Shown here piece after piece: positions 20,961 through 33,350 of a DNA stretch of 64,000 bases. The stretch comes from Sciurus carolinensis (lineage: Eukaryota; Chordata; Mammalia; Rodentia; Sciuridae), in NCBI RefSeq assembly GCF_902686445.1, contig NC_062213.1, forward strand, positions 61,074,991 to 61,138,990. Direction: 5' to 3'. Position 1 is the stretch's first letter. Every line of letters starts with the position of its first letter. The notes below the pieces were generated by a model. That model made no database searches, had not been told where the DNA came from, and was given only the letters and a program-made list of their open reading frames with translations. The position numbers were made by a program, and so were the translations under genes.

Positions 20961-22309
20961 AGTCGCTTCCCTGGACTTTTGGCCTTTCAACAAATAAAAT
21001 AGCCAAGATCAGAAAAATTTCACCTGGTGCTCTTTCTCGGCCCTTTGATAGATAAGGATCAGCCTAACCTGTTTATTCTCTTATGTTCTTTCTTCTCTTC
21101 TTACACTGAAACTTCTTTTTCTCCATTTCTCCTGCTACAATTTTGAGTTGCTTTCATGTTATCTCTTCTACTTTATCCTGTTACCCTTTTGCATTCATGT
21201 TTTTATCCCTCACTATTGTGATGAGTGTTTTCTCCCATGTACATATAGCCTCTCACTTATGTTCCCTCAAAGGCTCTGTGTATATAATCAGAAACTATTT
21301 TGATCATTTATTTACCAAACATTCTTTTCTCCTACCTCTCTAGTTCTATGGACAATTAGAGAATTTTTGCTTCCCTTACAAAATTTCCCAACATAGGTAA
21401 ATTCTATACATGCATATCTCATTAAATGCTCTCTAGAACCAACATAAAAAAAATAGGTCACTTAATGAATAATGGTTAAATTTTTTTTTCATTCATAAAA
21501 GGCATATAGCTACCTCTACTGCTCATGTAAAGTATTCTAGACAATAAAGAGATTTGGACCTAGTCCCTCTAAATCTTAAACTCACCTTCACACCTAAAAT
21601 TTGCCAATTTATTACACAACTAAATTGTAACCCTAAATTCTCTTAGCTAAACCATCTTGATCAGACTCTGAATTTCTACATAAAGCTCAGTTTCCTTCTT
21701 TGGCCTGCACATAGGTATTCTTTCCCAAAGTAATCCAACTATTCTTAATTCTTTTCCATACATTTTTTCCATATGCATCATTCACTGCCTCACTTGTTAA
21801 CATTTATATCATGTACTTTGCTCCTGACATCTGCATCATTTTCTATGCCTCCTCTTAGGAAAATCCATCCCTGGAATCTCATTTGGTTTTAGAGCTGTCC
21901 TATGTATGGTATGCAATTTTTTTTAACCAATAACTATTCTGTAGCATCTGTTCCTCTTTAGAAATTATCTTACTTTTTTGGATCACATAGAAAAATGAGA
22001 TGAATAACCAAATACTGAAATGCTTCTCCTCCATCTATGAGTTTCTTTTCAGTATCAGGGAAACCTATATGCTTTAAGTAAAACCAAATAAGAGAATAGA
22101 TGTAATAGAGCAATTCATTGTAACATGCTACACAACACCAACTAGTAATTTCTACCTGTTGAAAATAAACCAAAATTCAGGGCTTTGGACCTTTCTTCAG
22201 TAACAATAGTAGGACTTCTAAGTTTCTTTTTCATACATAAATATCCATAAGACTCATTATGATAACCTGTTACCTAATTAAGAACAAAACTTATATAATT
22301 TACCTTTTG
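20961..22309. other. No recognisable feature
   Basis: AT-rich, apparently single-copy DNA. Open frames of 67 aa or less have no recognisable motif. Confidence 0.55.
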
Positions 22310-22556
22310 TTGAGTGTTTACTAAATGCCAGAAACTTAATTCCTGTTATATATATTATCTTGCTTATTCTACCAAAAAAAAAATACTAAGATGTATGTGT
22401 AATCTCCATTTTGTATTTAACTAAAGATTTGAGAAATTAAATAATTTGCCTGAACTCCTACAATTGTTAAGTGATTAGACAGATTTAAACCCAAATATAT
22501 CTCTAAATATGCTACTAATAAGACCATACTCTTACTATTGTGCTATGATGCTTTAA
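22310..22556 (-). mobile_element. MIR SINE, antisense
   Basis: The order TTGAGTGTTTACTAAATGCCAG, ATATTATCTTGCTTATT, CTCCATTTTGTATTTAA, ATTAAATAATTTGCCTGAACTCC and ATTGTTAAGTGATTAG matches an antisense MIR with about 25-30% divergence by eye. Confidence 0.75.
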
Positions 22557-23089
22557 GAAAATAAATAATATGCTGGTTACATTTTAGAAGACAGAAATAT
22601 AGAAAATTCCATTGGACTAGAAATATTGTGCTCCTAGACTTGAGCCCAATATCATGTTCCCATACATAAATCAAGGACTCATTGGTAGCCTGAATTTTGT
22701 CTGAATCTCTAAATATAAAACATCATTTTCAGTATCCATCATTTTAAGCACAGTGATTGGCAAATTGGTCTTTTGCTTTGTGATTGTAGGCAACATGTTT
22801 AAAGAATAAGGAAAGAGAACATTTTATTAAAAAGATATAGTTCATCAAACAACTAAAAACATTTTTAGACAAAATTCTGTCATAAGAAGCACAACAAACA
22901 GGTAGTATTATGTTTTCAAAGTTGGCTTCAGTATAAAATGTTACCTGGAAAAGGGAAAAACCTATAAAGTCTTATCTTTGAAGGTCTAAAAGGAGAGAAA
23001 ATTAGTGTTCTTATTATTTTTATGATATTTAATTGTTCTGCAATATCTCTGAAATAAAAGGTGTGGGATAATATGATACTTATGTATTT
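22557..23089. other. No recognisable feature
   Basis: Nothing identifiable between the MIR and the old L1. Confidence 0.5.
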
Positions 23090-24240
23090 AATTTTTTGAG
23101 AATACTCCATACTGTTTTTCACATTGACTGTATTAATTTATGTTCCCACCAAGAGTATACTAGTATTCCTTTTTCTATACACCTTTGCTTGTGTCTATTT
23201 TTCATCTTTTTGGTAACAGCCATTCTGACCAGTGTGACTTGATATTTCATCATGGTTTTAAAGCTGTGTTTTCCTAACATATAGTGATGCTCAATATTTT
23301 CACATGTTCTTTGGGGCTATCTGTATGTCTTATTTTGAGAAATGTTTATCCAGGACCCTTTGCCCATTTTTTAATTGGCTATTTGTTTTCTTGCTAATGA
23401 GTTATTTGAGTTCCATATATATTTTGGATATTAACTCCTTATCAGATATATGGTTTGCAAACATATTCTTCATTTTGTAAGTCATCTCTTTACTGATTGT
23501 TTCCTTTGCTGTGAAGAATATGTTAAATTTGACATAATCCCATTTGTCTATTTTTGCTCTTGTTGCCTGTGCTTTGGGAACATAGAAAAAAATCATTGCC
23601 CAGACCAATTTCATAAACTTTTCCCCACATTTCCTTCTAATTGATTTATGAGTATAAAACAGGTTTATTTTTAAGCCTTTCATTCATTTTCAGTTGATCG
23701 TTGAAAATGGCAAGAAACATGAGCCTAATCTCAATTTTCTGCACATGGTTCTCCAGTTTTCCCAGGACCATTTATTGAAGAAACTATCCTCTCTCTATTG
23801 TGTGTTATTGGCAGTCTTGTCAAAAATAAATTGACCTTAAATGTGTGGATTTACTTCTGGGCTTTCTATTCTGTTCCATTTGTCTATGTGCTTGTTTTAA
23901 TGCCAGCACCATGCTGTTTTGATTACTTTAGCTTTGTAGTAGATTTTGAAATCAGGTATTCCTCTGGCTTATTTTATTTTTGCTCAAGATTTCTTTGCCT
24001 ATGTGAGGTCTTTTATGGTTCCATAAGAATATTAGCATTGATTTTTTTTTCCTATTTCTTTGGAAAAAATGTCATCAGACTCTTGATAGGGATTGCAATA
24101 AATCTGCAGATTATTTTGGAAAACATGGGCATTTTAATAATATTAATTCTTTCAATCCATAAACTTGGGATAACTTTCCATTTATATTGTTTTCTTTAGT
24201 TTCTTTCATCAATGTTTAAGGTTTCCAAGTGAACAGATCC
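23090..24240 (-). mobile_element. Old L1, antisense, 3' half of ORF2
   Basis: The minus strand encodes the diverged C-terminal part of ORF2. The frame 23683-23402 contains AKIDKWDYVKFNIFF, ANHISDKELISKIYMELK and a FVPKAQATR-like segment typical of older mammalian L1s. The post-RT region continues to about 24240. There is no 3'UTR or tail to the left, and the 5' part is absent. Confidence 0.85.
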
Positions 24241-25496
24241 TTTGTAATCAATTTATCTTCAAGGTAATTTTTGAGAGGTAAGAAGTTAGTATTGCCATCT
24301 TGTCTGCCGTTTTCAGGAGTTTTTGTAATCTTTTTGTTCGTTTCTTCCTCTCTTGCTGTCTTCATTTGTGATTAGATAATTACCTCTACATGATTTTCTC
24401 ACTTTTTTATCCTTTTTGTATCCACTATAAATTTTTCCCTTGTAGTTACAATGATACTTACATAAAACATAAATATAACAGGCTATTTTAAGTCGATAAA
24501 AACTTAACTTTGCATAAAATAACTACACTTTTATTTTGCCTCCTCCCACATTTTGCATTTTTATGTCACGATTTGCATCTTTTTATGTTATGTTACTTAA
24601 AAAATTATTTTACCTGTTATTATAATTTGTCTTTTAACCCCCCTAATTCACACACAACCATTATAGTATTAGAGTATCCTGAATTTGTGTATTCACTTTT
24701 ACCAGTGAGTTTTATACTTTCAGATATCTTTTCCTTTTAACTTGAACTCCCTTTAACATTTCTTGTAAATAGATCTTGTGGTGATGAATTTCCTCAGGTT
24801 TTGTTTGGAGAAGTTTTTATTTCTCCTTCAATTCTGAAGTACAACTTTGCTGAGCATAATATTCTTGGTTGGTAGGATTTTTTTCTTGAACACTTTGAAT
24901 TTATGATTCCCTGCCTGTAAGATTTTGCTGATAGCCTTATTGAAAATGTCCTATGTGTACTTGGATACTTTAGTTATTTTGCTTTTAGAATCTTCCCCTT
25001 GTCTTTAATTTTTGACAGTTTGAGTCTTGCTGTAGTCTTATTAGAATTCAATATGATTGGAGAGCTTCATCCTCCCTGGATATTTATATCTTTCTCCAGA
25101 TTTGGAAAGTTTTCTATTATCTCTTTAAATAAGGCTTCTGTTTGTATATTTTTTTCTTCTTTGATGCCTACAACTCAAAATTTATACTTTTTGATGCTGT
25201 TTTATAAATTCCATAAGCTTTCTTTATTCCTTTTTATCCTTCTATTTTCGCTGACTACATATTCTTACATAAACTATCTTCTGGTGCAGATTGTTTTTTC
25301 CTTCAGCCTCATCAATTCTGCTATTGATGTGCTCTATTGCAGGTCTCAGTTCACCATTGTAATTTTCAACTCCAGAATTTATTTGATTTATATATATATA
25401 GAATTATTATTATTACCTATGTGAAATTATGTAATATGTAGCATTTTAATGTCTCAAATTTCTAATTTTAGTAATTTATTGCTTCTCCGTTCCCTC

Positions 25497-25567
<71 letters not shown>

Positions 25568-27190
25568 TCTCTCTCTCTCCTCTCCCTTAAAGTTTGCTGA
25601 GCTTCCTTAAAACAATTGTTTTGAATTCTTTGTCAGGCAGTTAGTCTGTGTCGATTTCTTTTGTGTTAGGAGCTAGAAGACAATTGTGTTCTTCTGGTGG
25701 TGTTATTTTTCTTTGGTACTTTTGTTTCTCTTTGCTTTATCTTGATGTCTGTGCACTCAGGGAAGCAGTCACCTCTTGCAGACTTTGTGGACTTCACTGT
25801 GAACAGACCTTCCCCTATGGGGAGGGAGTGGGAAGGCCCTGGCTCAGTGGGGTGCAGCCGTTCTGGCACCAGCACAGAGGCCATCTGTGTAGTCTCTGTT
25901 TATCTCTGCCAGCTGAGGTCACTGCTGACTGAAGTTCAGGGATCTTCTGTGTCCAATACTGTAGATATCCACAGCGGGACGAGGGTTGCTGGGGTCTTCA
26001 GCGGTGACAGCTGCTAAAGTGTTCCTAAAAGCTTTTTCTTCCATCAGGGAAGTTGTGGCTAAGGGGCTCCCTCTTGGTACTGTGGCTTGTTTTAGCAAGC
26101 CTACTTGGGGCAGCAGTGGCACTAGTTTCTCATACTAAGAAACAGTCGTAGGGCTGACACCTAAAGCACAGGCACACATTGTAGGACTGTGGCTCTGGGA
26201 TGTGAGGCAGTATCACTGGTACCTGGGGCCTGGACACCCTCACTGCTCCCAGGTAACAGATGTGATGCTTAAGAAGCAACCACAGGGACCTCTTTACCTG
26301 TGCTTATTTCAAGAAGGGAAATTCCTATCTACTCATGTAACCAAATAAACAAAACTATCTTCCCTGGGCCTGGACATAGTTGCTTTTATTTCAGTCATAC
26401 TAACACAGATTCATACACCTAAGTTGGGCTACCGTGCACCCCTAGATTTTTTCTTTCCCTTGCTTCTTTATTCCCCAAAGTGCATTCACAAACAGGTTTT
26501 GTCACCTCTACCTCCCAGAATGGGAGGACAGGTATGTGCAAAGTTGAGTTGGCGCCAGGGTCTGGGTGGAGCCAGCTCTCTATGGCAGCCTAGCCACCTG
26601 CAGCAAGGGCTTGGCTCTGGGCCCAGATGTAAAGGAGTTCACTGTGGTGATAGCTGAAGTGTCAGAAGCAAGGACAGATGGTCACAGTGCAGCCACAAAG
26701 CCCAGGAGCAGCAGTTCTAGGGTCTGGGAACTCACAGGTTGGGAGAGGTGGCAGCTTCTTTCCCCAAGCCCCTCAAGAGCAGCTACTTCTTGGATGGAGG
26801 AAGGGTATACCGAGGTAGCTTCCTCTCCAGGGTTCCCCAGGAGAGAATGTTTGTTAGTTATCTCAGTGACAAAGAGATGCTAGTGTCCTCTGTGGAGCAG
26901 GTCCCTGGGGACCATACTGGTAGCTACTGTGTGACTGATATGGACACCCTTGACCTTCCCCTTCGCTCCTAGACTTCTCTCGGTGTCTCTGGTGTGCCCG
27001 TCTCACCACTGATACTTTCTATGTGGATATTTTCTGCTTTTTTGATCCACTGTGTTGCTTCAGATTTTTTTAGTGAAGCCAAGAGCCCCTCTGGACTATT
27101 TTAGTTTGTGAATAACTGTTTATATTTGAATTTTTGTGGAAAGATGAGGCTAGTATCTCCTACTCTTCCATCTTGGTGATGTCACTCCCA
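24241..27190 (-). mobile_element. HAL1 (half-L1, ORF1-only LINE), near full length, antisense
   Basis: About 2.95 kb whose order matches HAL1 as remembered: a 3' region with TTACATAAAACAT and TTACCAGTGAGTTTTATACTTTC, an ORF1 region (AGTTTTTATTTCTCCTTC, GAATATTCTTGG-like, then CTCATCAATTCTGCTATTGA), and a GC-richer 5'UTR from about 25640. It finishes with CTCTTCCATCTTGG near 27162-27175, on the element strand CCAAGATGGAAGAG, an L1-like 5' terminus. HAL1 lacks ORF2 and depended on L1 in trans. A (TC)n tract interrupts ORF1. No ORF1 frame survives. Confidence 0.8.
25506..25586. repeat. (TC)n microsatellite
   Basis: About 80 bp of nearly pure CT repeats with one CCC interruption, inside the antisense HAL1. 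Confidence 0.98.
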
Positions 27191-27438
27191 GAAAAGGCAA
27201 TTTTAATGAACTGAAGAAATGTTTAAAGAAACTGCATTTTATTTATTGTATCCTTGCTATGTCTTAAATTGTTGCAGCCCAAAGATAGAAGAGCTAACTG
27301 TGGTATTCCCTGAACTATAAAGTGACACTTTCATTTTAATTACTAAAATATGAATATTCTTTATTATATCTTTTCTCTCCTTCAAAGTATCTACAATTGA
27401 AATTGATAGCCTTTTACAAAACTGTGGTGAAAAATAAT
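27191..27438. other. No recognisable feature
   Basis: AT-rich DNA between the HAL1 5' end and an ID SINE. Confidence 0.5.
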
Positions 27439-27445
27439 TACTGTG

Positions 27446-27578
27446 GGGCTGGGGTTGTGGCTCAGTGGTAGATCACTTGCCTAACGTGTGAGGCAATGGG
27501 TTCAATCCTCAACACCACATATAAGTAAAGGAATAAAATAAAGGCCCATCAACAACTGAAATATATATATAAAATAGC
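27446..27578 (+). mobile_element. ID SINE (tRNA-derived)
   Basis: GGCTGGGGTTGTGGCTCAGTGG contains the pol III A box (TGGCTCAGTGG), and GGTTCAATCC near 27500 is the B box. CACCACATATAAGTAAAGG leads into an A-rich tail with AT repeats. Exact TSD TACTGTG at 27439-27445 and 27579-27585. Probably mobilised by L1. Confidence 0.95.
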
Positions 27579-27789
27579 TACTGTGTTATTCCTTATGTTA
27601 TTGTAAACCATTCTAGTTGGGGTGATAATTGTACATAATTAAACTTTACACAAAAATTAGCCTAGTTCATGCAGAAGGAACTACTGCAGTATAGTTGAAG
27701 CACATGTTTAATTAACTTTATTTTAATTTTCACCTTGACCTATTCAGTTCAAAAAAGTTGGATTTCCACATATTCCTATTGTATGTGAT

Positions 27790-27905
27790 AAACAAAAGTA
27801 TCTACCTGGAACCAAGCCATGGGTTGCTTTTATTTTGCTTACACAGATTTACACACCTGAGTTATGCTATCATGTATCCTTAGATCCTTCTTTTCCTCTG
27901 GGCAG
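27790..27905 (-). mobile_element. HAL1 5'UTR fragment (second copy)
   Basis: Parallels 26345-26470 of the large HAL1: AACAAAAxTATCT, GTTGCTTTTATTT, ACACAGATT, ACACCTxAGTT and CCTTAGATCC-type blocks occur in the same order, with many substitutions. Confidence 0.55.
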
Positions 27906-28027
27906 AAACTTAATCCAACCATGATATTAGAGGCAAGGCCTTTGGAGGGTGAATAGGACTAGATATGTTCATTGGGTTGGAGACCCAAGATTGAATTCTC
28001 TATAGGAAGCAGAAGAGGGAGAAATGG

Positions 28028-28130
28028 GCTGGGGACATAGCTCAGTGGAAGAGCACTGCTTAGCATGCATGAGGCACCAGCACCACAAGAAAACAAAAAA
28101 GAAAGGAAAGAAAAAGAAAAAGAGAGACCA
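28028..28130 (+). mobile_element. ID SINE, older copy
   Basis: GGCTGGGGACATAGCTCAGTGG, AAGAGCACTGCTTAGCATGC and GAGGCACCAGCACCAC with part of the B box deleted, followed by an A/G-rich tail of about 45 bp. Confidence 0.9.
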
Positions 28131-28232
28131 GAACACATATACACATGTATGCTACCAGTCTGTTGCCAAGTGATACTCTTCACTGCCTCAGGACTCTGCC
28201 AGTAAGAAAGTTATTATCAGATATAGCCCCTC

Positions 28233-28340
28233 AACCTTGGACCTGCAGAACCCCAAGCTAAAATAAACCTCTTTATCTTTAAGTCATACCCAGTCTGTAG
28301 TTTGAGGCTATTAGCAACAAAAAAATGGACTAACGCGTGT
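28233..28340 (+). mobile_element. MaLR LTR 3' end, sense
   Basis: GGACCTGCAGAACCCCAAGC, AAAATAAACCTCTTTATC (polyadenylation signal) and GCAACAAAAAAATGGACTAA match the 3' terminus of MST-like MaLR LTRs. The 5' part is missing. Confidence 0.75.
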
Positions 28341-28410
28341 TGTCACCTCTATCGCTAAAGAGGGTCAGTAATGTTGAAAAGGCAAAAATTGCATCTTTAT
28401 ATTCAGTATC

Positions 28411-28805
28411 TGCGTTAGTCCGTTCTTTATCACTGTGACAAAATACCTGAGATAAATCAACATAGAGGAGGAAAGAGTCATTTTGGCTCCCAGTTTCAGA
28501 GGTTTCAGTCATTGAGGTCATTGGCTCCACTGCTTTTAGACCTGTTGTGAGGCAGAACGTCATGATGGGGAGTGTGTGGTAGAACAGAGCTGCCTATCTC
28601 ACACTGACTGGAAAGCAAAGGGGGAGTGGGAGGGCCAGGGACAAGATAAACCATTCAAGGGCACACACCCCGTAGCTTATTTCCTTCAACTAGGCCCCCA
28701 CTTCCTAGAGTTTCCACCACCTCCTAATAACACCAGCTGAGGGAAGACAAAGCCCTTCGACACATCAGCCTTTAGAGGACATTCCAGATCCAAACTATAA
28801 TGGCA
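28411..28805 (-). mobile_element. MaLR LTR, antisense
   Basis: TGCGTTAGTCCGTTCTTTATC and ACTGTGACAAAATACCTGAG at the left, GACATTCCAGATCCAAACTA at the right. This is the antisense layout of MaLR LTRs and parallels 37413-37810. Ends are approximate and no TSD was confirmed. Confidence 0.8.
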
Positions 28806-29289
28806 GCTTGTAGTTGAAATTTAAATTTCTTTTCACCATTAGAGTAGGCAACATAGAAGCAGAGACTTTGACTTCACCACAACAGAAATCACAGATATTT
28901 CCATATACATATATATGTGTGTGTGTATATATATAATATACTATTATTTCAGCAATATTATAACCATGTTTATGTTCAACCCTGTTATGAAATTACGGTG
29001 GTTATCAGACCCACTAATTCTATAATATAATATGTAACTAAAAACATATAGTAATTAATATTTCACATTTTGAAAAGAACATACTGAGCTGCATTTCAGT
29101 ACAAACCATGGAAAAGGTTTTTAGGCTTTAACAGATAGTCAAAGGCAAGAGAAAATATTATCTTAAATCATAACCTTTCTCATCATATCTGCTGACCATT
29201 ATCATATCCAACCTGAACTAGGGAGATAGCTGGGCTCTCTGACTCCACTGTTGCTCCCATAAAACCCATTTTCCACAGAGTAGCCACAG
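28806..29289. other. TG/TA-rich microsatellite, otherwise nothing recognised
   Basis: A short imperfect TATG/TG/TATA tract lies at about 28906-28945. The rest has no recognisable feature. Confidence 0.55.
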
Positions 29290-29560
29290 TCACATTTTTT
29301 TTTAAATATAAGTAGAATGGCATTACTCCCCTGCCTAAAATTTTAAATAGTTTCCCTTACAGTGATTTTCAGATCCTGTGATGATATGATCCCCATCTAT
29401 GACTTCTACTTAATTTGACCTTTTCTCTTCCATTCACTACACACTGGTAACTCTGGCTTCTTCTGTTCATTACTACTCCAAGCTCTATCCTTTCCCAGGA
29501 TGCTTTCTTCTTTGTCCCAGGTACTGAGATTTCAGCATGTCTGACTGCTCTCATTGGAGG
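29290..29560 (+). mobile_element. L2 LINE fragment
   Basis: GGCATTACTCCCCTGCCTAA, TAGTTTCCCTTACAGTGATT, TCTATGACTTCTACTTAATTTG and ACTGGTAACTCTGGCTTCTTC follow the order of the L2 3' region (codons for the end of the L2 RT protein). Old and diverged. Confidence 0.65.
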
Positions 29561-30469
29561 CCCCAAGCAAAGCACCACCTCCATAAAAGCAGAGATTTTT
29601 GTCTTTCTTTTCTCAAGCTGTGCCTAAAAATGGCATGAACTCGTGCATGTGTGTGTTAAATGTATGAGTGGAAATAAGGATATTCTGGCTGTAAACCTTA
29701 AGAAGTAGTAAAGATTCTAGAACAATGAACTAAATCTTCTCTCCAAAATAAGACAATAGAGGACAGGGATCTGAAATATAATCTGCATGTGCTTGTTTGT
29801 GCTTCCCTTCTAAGGATGACAGCTGTTACAATATCAGTGGGATCTTTTTGAGGTCTCCTTAGTACCTAAGAATTGGTGCACCAAAGACATAAACCAGTAG
29901 AGGGTGTGCTTGGACAGGCTGCAGTTCTGAAAATAACACTCATTTTTGTGTGACCAGCAAAAGAGAAAGCAAAGTATTTTGGGGACAAAGATCTGTGTAC
30001 AAAACCTTGCCTACAATTCATTGTAAATGGAATTGCTGAAATAAACCTATAACATTATATGTTCATACAATATATGACATAGTTAATCTTCTTTTAACTG
30101 GTTGTAGACTGTAATGTAATCTCTTGAGTGTTTTATAATGTATGACTGAACACATAAATTATCTTTGTACTTCAATTATATAAACTTGTAAGTGTTGCAT
30201 TCAGAAGACATAGACATTTGTCAGTAGTCTACATTAATGTAAGTGAAGAGTTGAGCCAATATTTAAACTTCGTGTATATTATTCTTTAGAATGCATAAAT
30301 ATTGTTTAACAGAATTATTTTTTCAATAAAATTATACTTAAAACCAGTACCAAAATGTCATTATATTCCCCCAAGAACACACCAGAACTGGCAGGGGAAG
30401 AAGTCGTCCAAATAACTTCAAATGGAGAGCCAGATTTTTACTTACAATTTTCTATTTAGTTCTCTCAAA
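29561..30469. other. No recognisable feature
   Basis: No repeat, RNA gene or coding signal recognised. Confidence 0.55.
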
Positions 30470-30605
30470 ACCACAGATAGATTTTATTATGCTTATTTTG
30501 TAGGTAATTTAACTGAGATTTGTGGAAATTTCTCAAGCTAATGTTAGTCCTTAGAGAAACTGAGATTCAAATCCAATTTACCTGTTCTCCCCACTATTGC
30601 ACATC
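30470..30605 (-). mobile_element. MIR SINE, antisense
   Basis: TATTATGCTTATTTTGTAGG, AACTGAGATTTGTGG, AGATTCAAATCCAATTTACC and CTATTGCACATCAC follow an antisense MIR. Confidence 0.6.
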
Positions 30606-31784
30606 ACTAACATTGAAGTCCATCACACTAAAACAATGGTTAATTGTAGTAACATGAAAATTGAAGAGATAGGGAAAGGAAATAGCCCACAATGGAGGTA
30701 AGCTAGGGTTTGCAAGTAAATGGCAGAAGAGTCACCATTCCCTCTCATTCTCTTTTTCATGTCCCTTGTAAACATTGGTAATTGTTCTATAGCTTCAAGA
30801 TCTTCCTGAAAGTAACATGCAAAAAGGCTCATCACCAATCATTTGGAGATGACTCTGGAGACTGAAATGTTTGCCATTCCTCTTCTAGGTAGTTGTATAT
30901 ATAGAATGAAACTGATTTGCACAGGATTTTTAAAAGTCTATTTTCTAAAACAAAACTGGATATATCAAACACACAGTTATTTCACCATATTGACTCTTAC
31001 CAATACTTTCCAATGTTTCACCTTGTTCAACCTGCAGAAAAGTCTCAAACTTGTAATTTAACCACTAACGACATATAAAGTTAAAGCAATGGCTATTTTC
31101 AGTAAAATGTCTAGTGCTGTTTACTACCAACCTAAATAACCAAATTAATCTAGCATTCCTGACGATTTAAGTATTCAGTATAAATGTATTCTCCAAAATA
31201 AAACTAAAATTTATAATGTTAAAGAACAACATTTAGTGTTTTGAAAGTCACCATCATATAATACATTATACTTTCCCAAATTATTATTATTACTGATCAT
31301 ATTCTCTCTCTGAAGGGAGGACTAAAAGTCAAAAGCATAACTTACATAGTTTATCTGTGTTTACACACAAGATTATTTAATCTCCTTTACTTGTCATCAA
31401 CTATGAAGTCTTACCAGTACTATTGTTTCTACCTTTCTCTCTTCTACATGATTGACTCTAACTGGTTAACTAAAACTTACATGCAAAAAGAAAAGCAGGA
31501 AGTCTGAGAACCTAAGGGTCTCTTCATGGGGAAAAAAAAGTGCATGACTTGCAAGCTGGGATCTTGTAGTAAATATTTAAGGCACTCAGAGTCTAGTCGT
31601 ATTTGCTCTGGGGTCCTACTTTATATTTTGAGAATACGAAAGAAATGACTATCCAATGATCTGGATAACTGATCCAAAAAACACTAACTTACAGTTTTAA
31701 ATTCAAAGGAAAAGCAAGTCTTTGTGTATTTGAAGGTTTTTAATGGTTGATTTTTCCCTTCAAAGAGGCCTATAATGGAAAGAG
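30606..31784. other. No recognisable feature
   Basis: Open frames of 71-72 aa lie back to back at 30623-30838 (minus) and 30843-31061 (plus) without known motifs. Nothing else is recognised. Confidence 0.5.
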
Positions 31785-31910
31785 ATTATGAGAGGGTATC
31801 AGTGATCAGGATGTGGCTCCTGGCTCCACTAACAACAAGGGAGTCACCTTGAACAAGCCATAATGCCTCTCTGGAATTTCAGCTTCTCACATCTAGAGAG
31901 AGAGATACCA
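31785..31910 (+). mobile_element. MIR SINE fragment
   Basis: GTGGCTCCTGGCTCCACTAAC, GGAGTCACCTTGAACAAGCC and AATGCCTCTCTGGAATTTCAG match the MIR core region. Confidence 0.6.
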
Positions 31911-33129
31911 TATGTCCTCCAAGGTCCATTCTCATTTTAAACTTCTCGGGGTCTACAGAAAGTAAACCCAAACTACATTTTTCTTATTCCTGTCTATAGT
32001 TTCTTACCAAGTCTAAATTTGCTAAAATCTGGCTCTGTGTACCACTATGTGCCTAAAACTCTGAAACTGCTTCATCTCAAAATCAGAATATAACTAGAAT
32101 AATATGCTTATCCAGACACACAAAAAAATCTCTATTTTGTTCAGACTCTGATAACGGAGCATTCTAGAATGTCTAGCTTCTTGATTGCTTCTGCTCTTCC
32201 CCCTTTCAATCAGGCATATTTTGAATAGATCAAAGACAGAAAATTATAGGCTACAGATATTTAGGTTAAATCTCCCTGGGTCTTTACTTCCATGCAAAGT
32301 GAAATGCCCTGCAAATGACCCCAAAGATTCCATATATAGACACTTAATTCTTAAAGAAAGAAAATGCCATTAAAATTTCACTTTGTGCACAGGGATACAT
32401 ATATACAGACATACTGTCAACTAACTCAGGATTTTTTGAAAATTTTACCTGAAGTCAACTGATGTTTACTTCACATTAAATAAAGACTCACTAAGAATAT
32501 TAATAAGATAATCAACAAAATTGCAAGGAAAATATTTAACCTATATTCTCAAATATTCTTGTATATTAATTTAATTATAAGAGAATTTAAGTATTACAGA
32601 ATTTTATGTTTCTTAAGATGGTCCTTTTTCATGAAATTACTTTGAATGGCTACTTTTCTTTGTAATGGGTAACCCCACATTTCTTTACAGTAGTTTAAAA
32701 ATTTTATTTCCAGCTAGTTTGATTTAATAAAATATAGGAAATTTAGAAATTGCATATGCAGATTTTATTGGACAGATGGTTTTCATCAGGGAATTTTCTT
32801 CCAGAGAAATTAGAAGCCAGATAGTTTAATATTTTACTTCTCAATTTTTCAGAATAAAAATCAATGTCTAGTGCATTATAGTTCCCTAATAAATATTCAC
32901 TGACTGATTGACTAAATAAATAAACTTCCTTATAATCATGTAAAGGTCTTTAGTAATAAATTGAAATTACAAATCCAGACATTTGGTATAGTTGTACCAG
33001 TTATACCATGTTCTAGTAAAGCAGAACTATTTTTATTGAAGTTGATAAAAAAATGAAATAATAGAACTTGCAAATGGCATTCAGATGGTTGTTATAAAAG
33101 AAATAAAATCATATGCTATTTAAAAGCAT
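31911..33129. other. Mostly unrecognised; probable LINE2/MIR tail at 32870-32925
   Basis: AATAAATATTCACTGACTGATTG at about 32888 resembles the L2/MIR 3' terminal phrase. The rest is AT-rich with no recognised feature. Confidence 0.4.
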
Positions 33130-33350
33130 ATGATTTTAAATCTGGAAACAGAAAGAACAGGGTTTAAAGACTGATTCCTCCAGTTTTTAGCTATGTTGCC
33201 TTAATTTAGAAAATTTGTCTCTCTATTCCTTTTCTTCTGTAGTAAATTGGTAGTAAAAATATTTTTCACCTCATAGCATTATTATAAAAACCTTAAAATT
33301 AAGAAATTTATATAGACACCTTCAGTCAGTGCAAGAAAAAGTCTCCCTGT
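33130..33350 (+). mobile_element. MIR SINE
   Basis: CAGGGTTTAAAGACTGATTCC, TTTAGCTATGTTGCCTTAAT, CTATTCCTTTTCTTCTGTAG and CACCTCATAGCATTATTATA follow the MIR consensus order. Confidence 0.65.

Noticed and set aside
26424..26972. Overlapping open frames of 77-105 codons
   Set aside because: They fall in the GC-rich 5'UTR of the antisense HAL1, where stops are rare; no domain seen.
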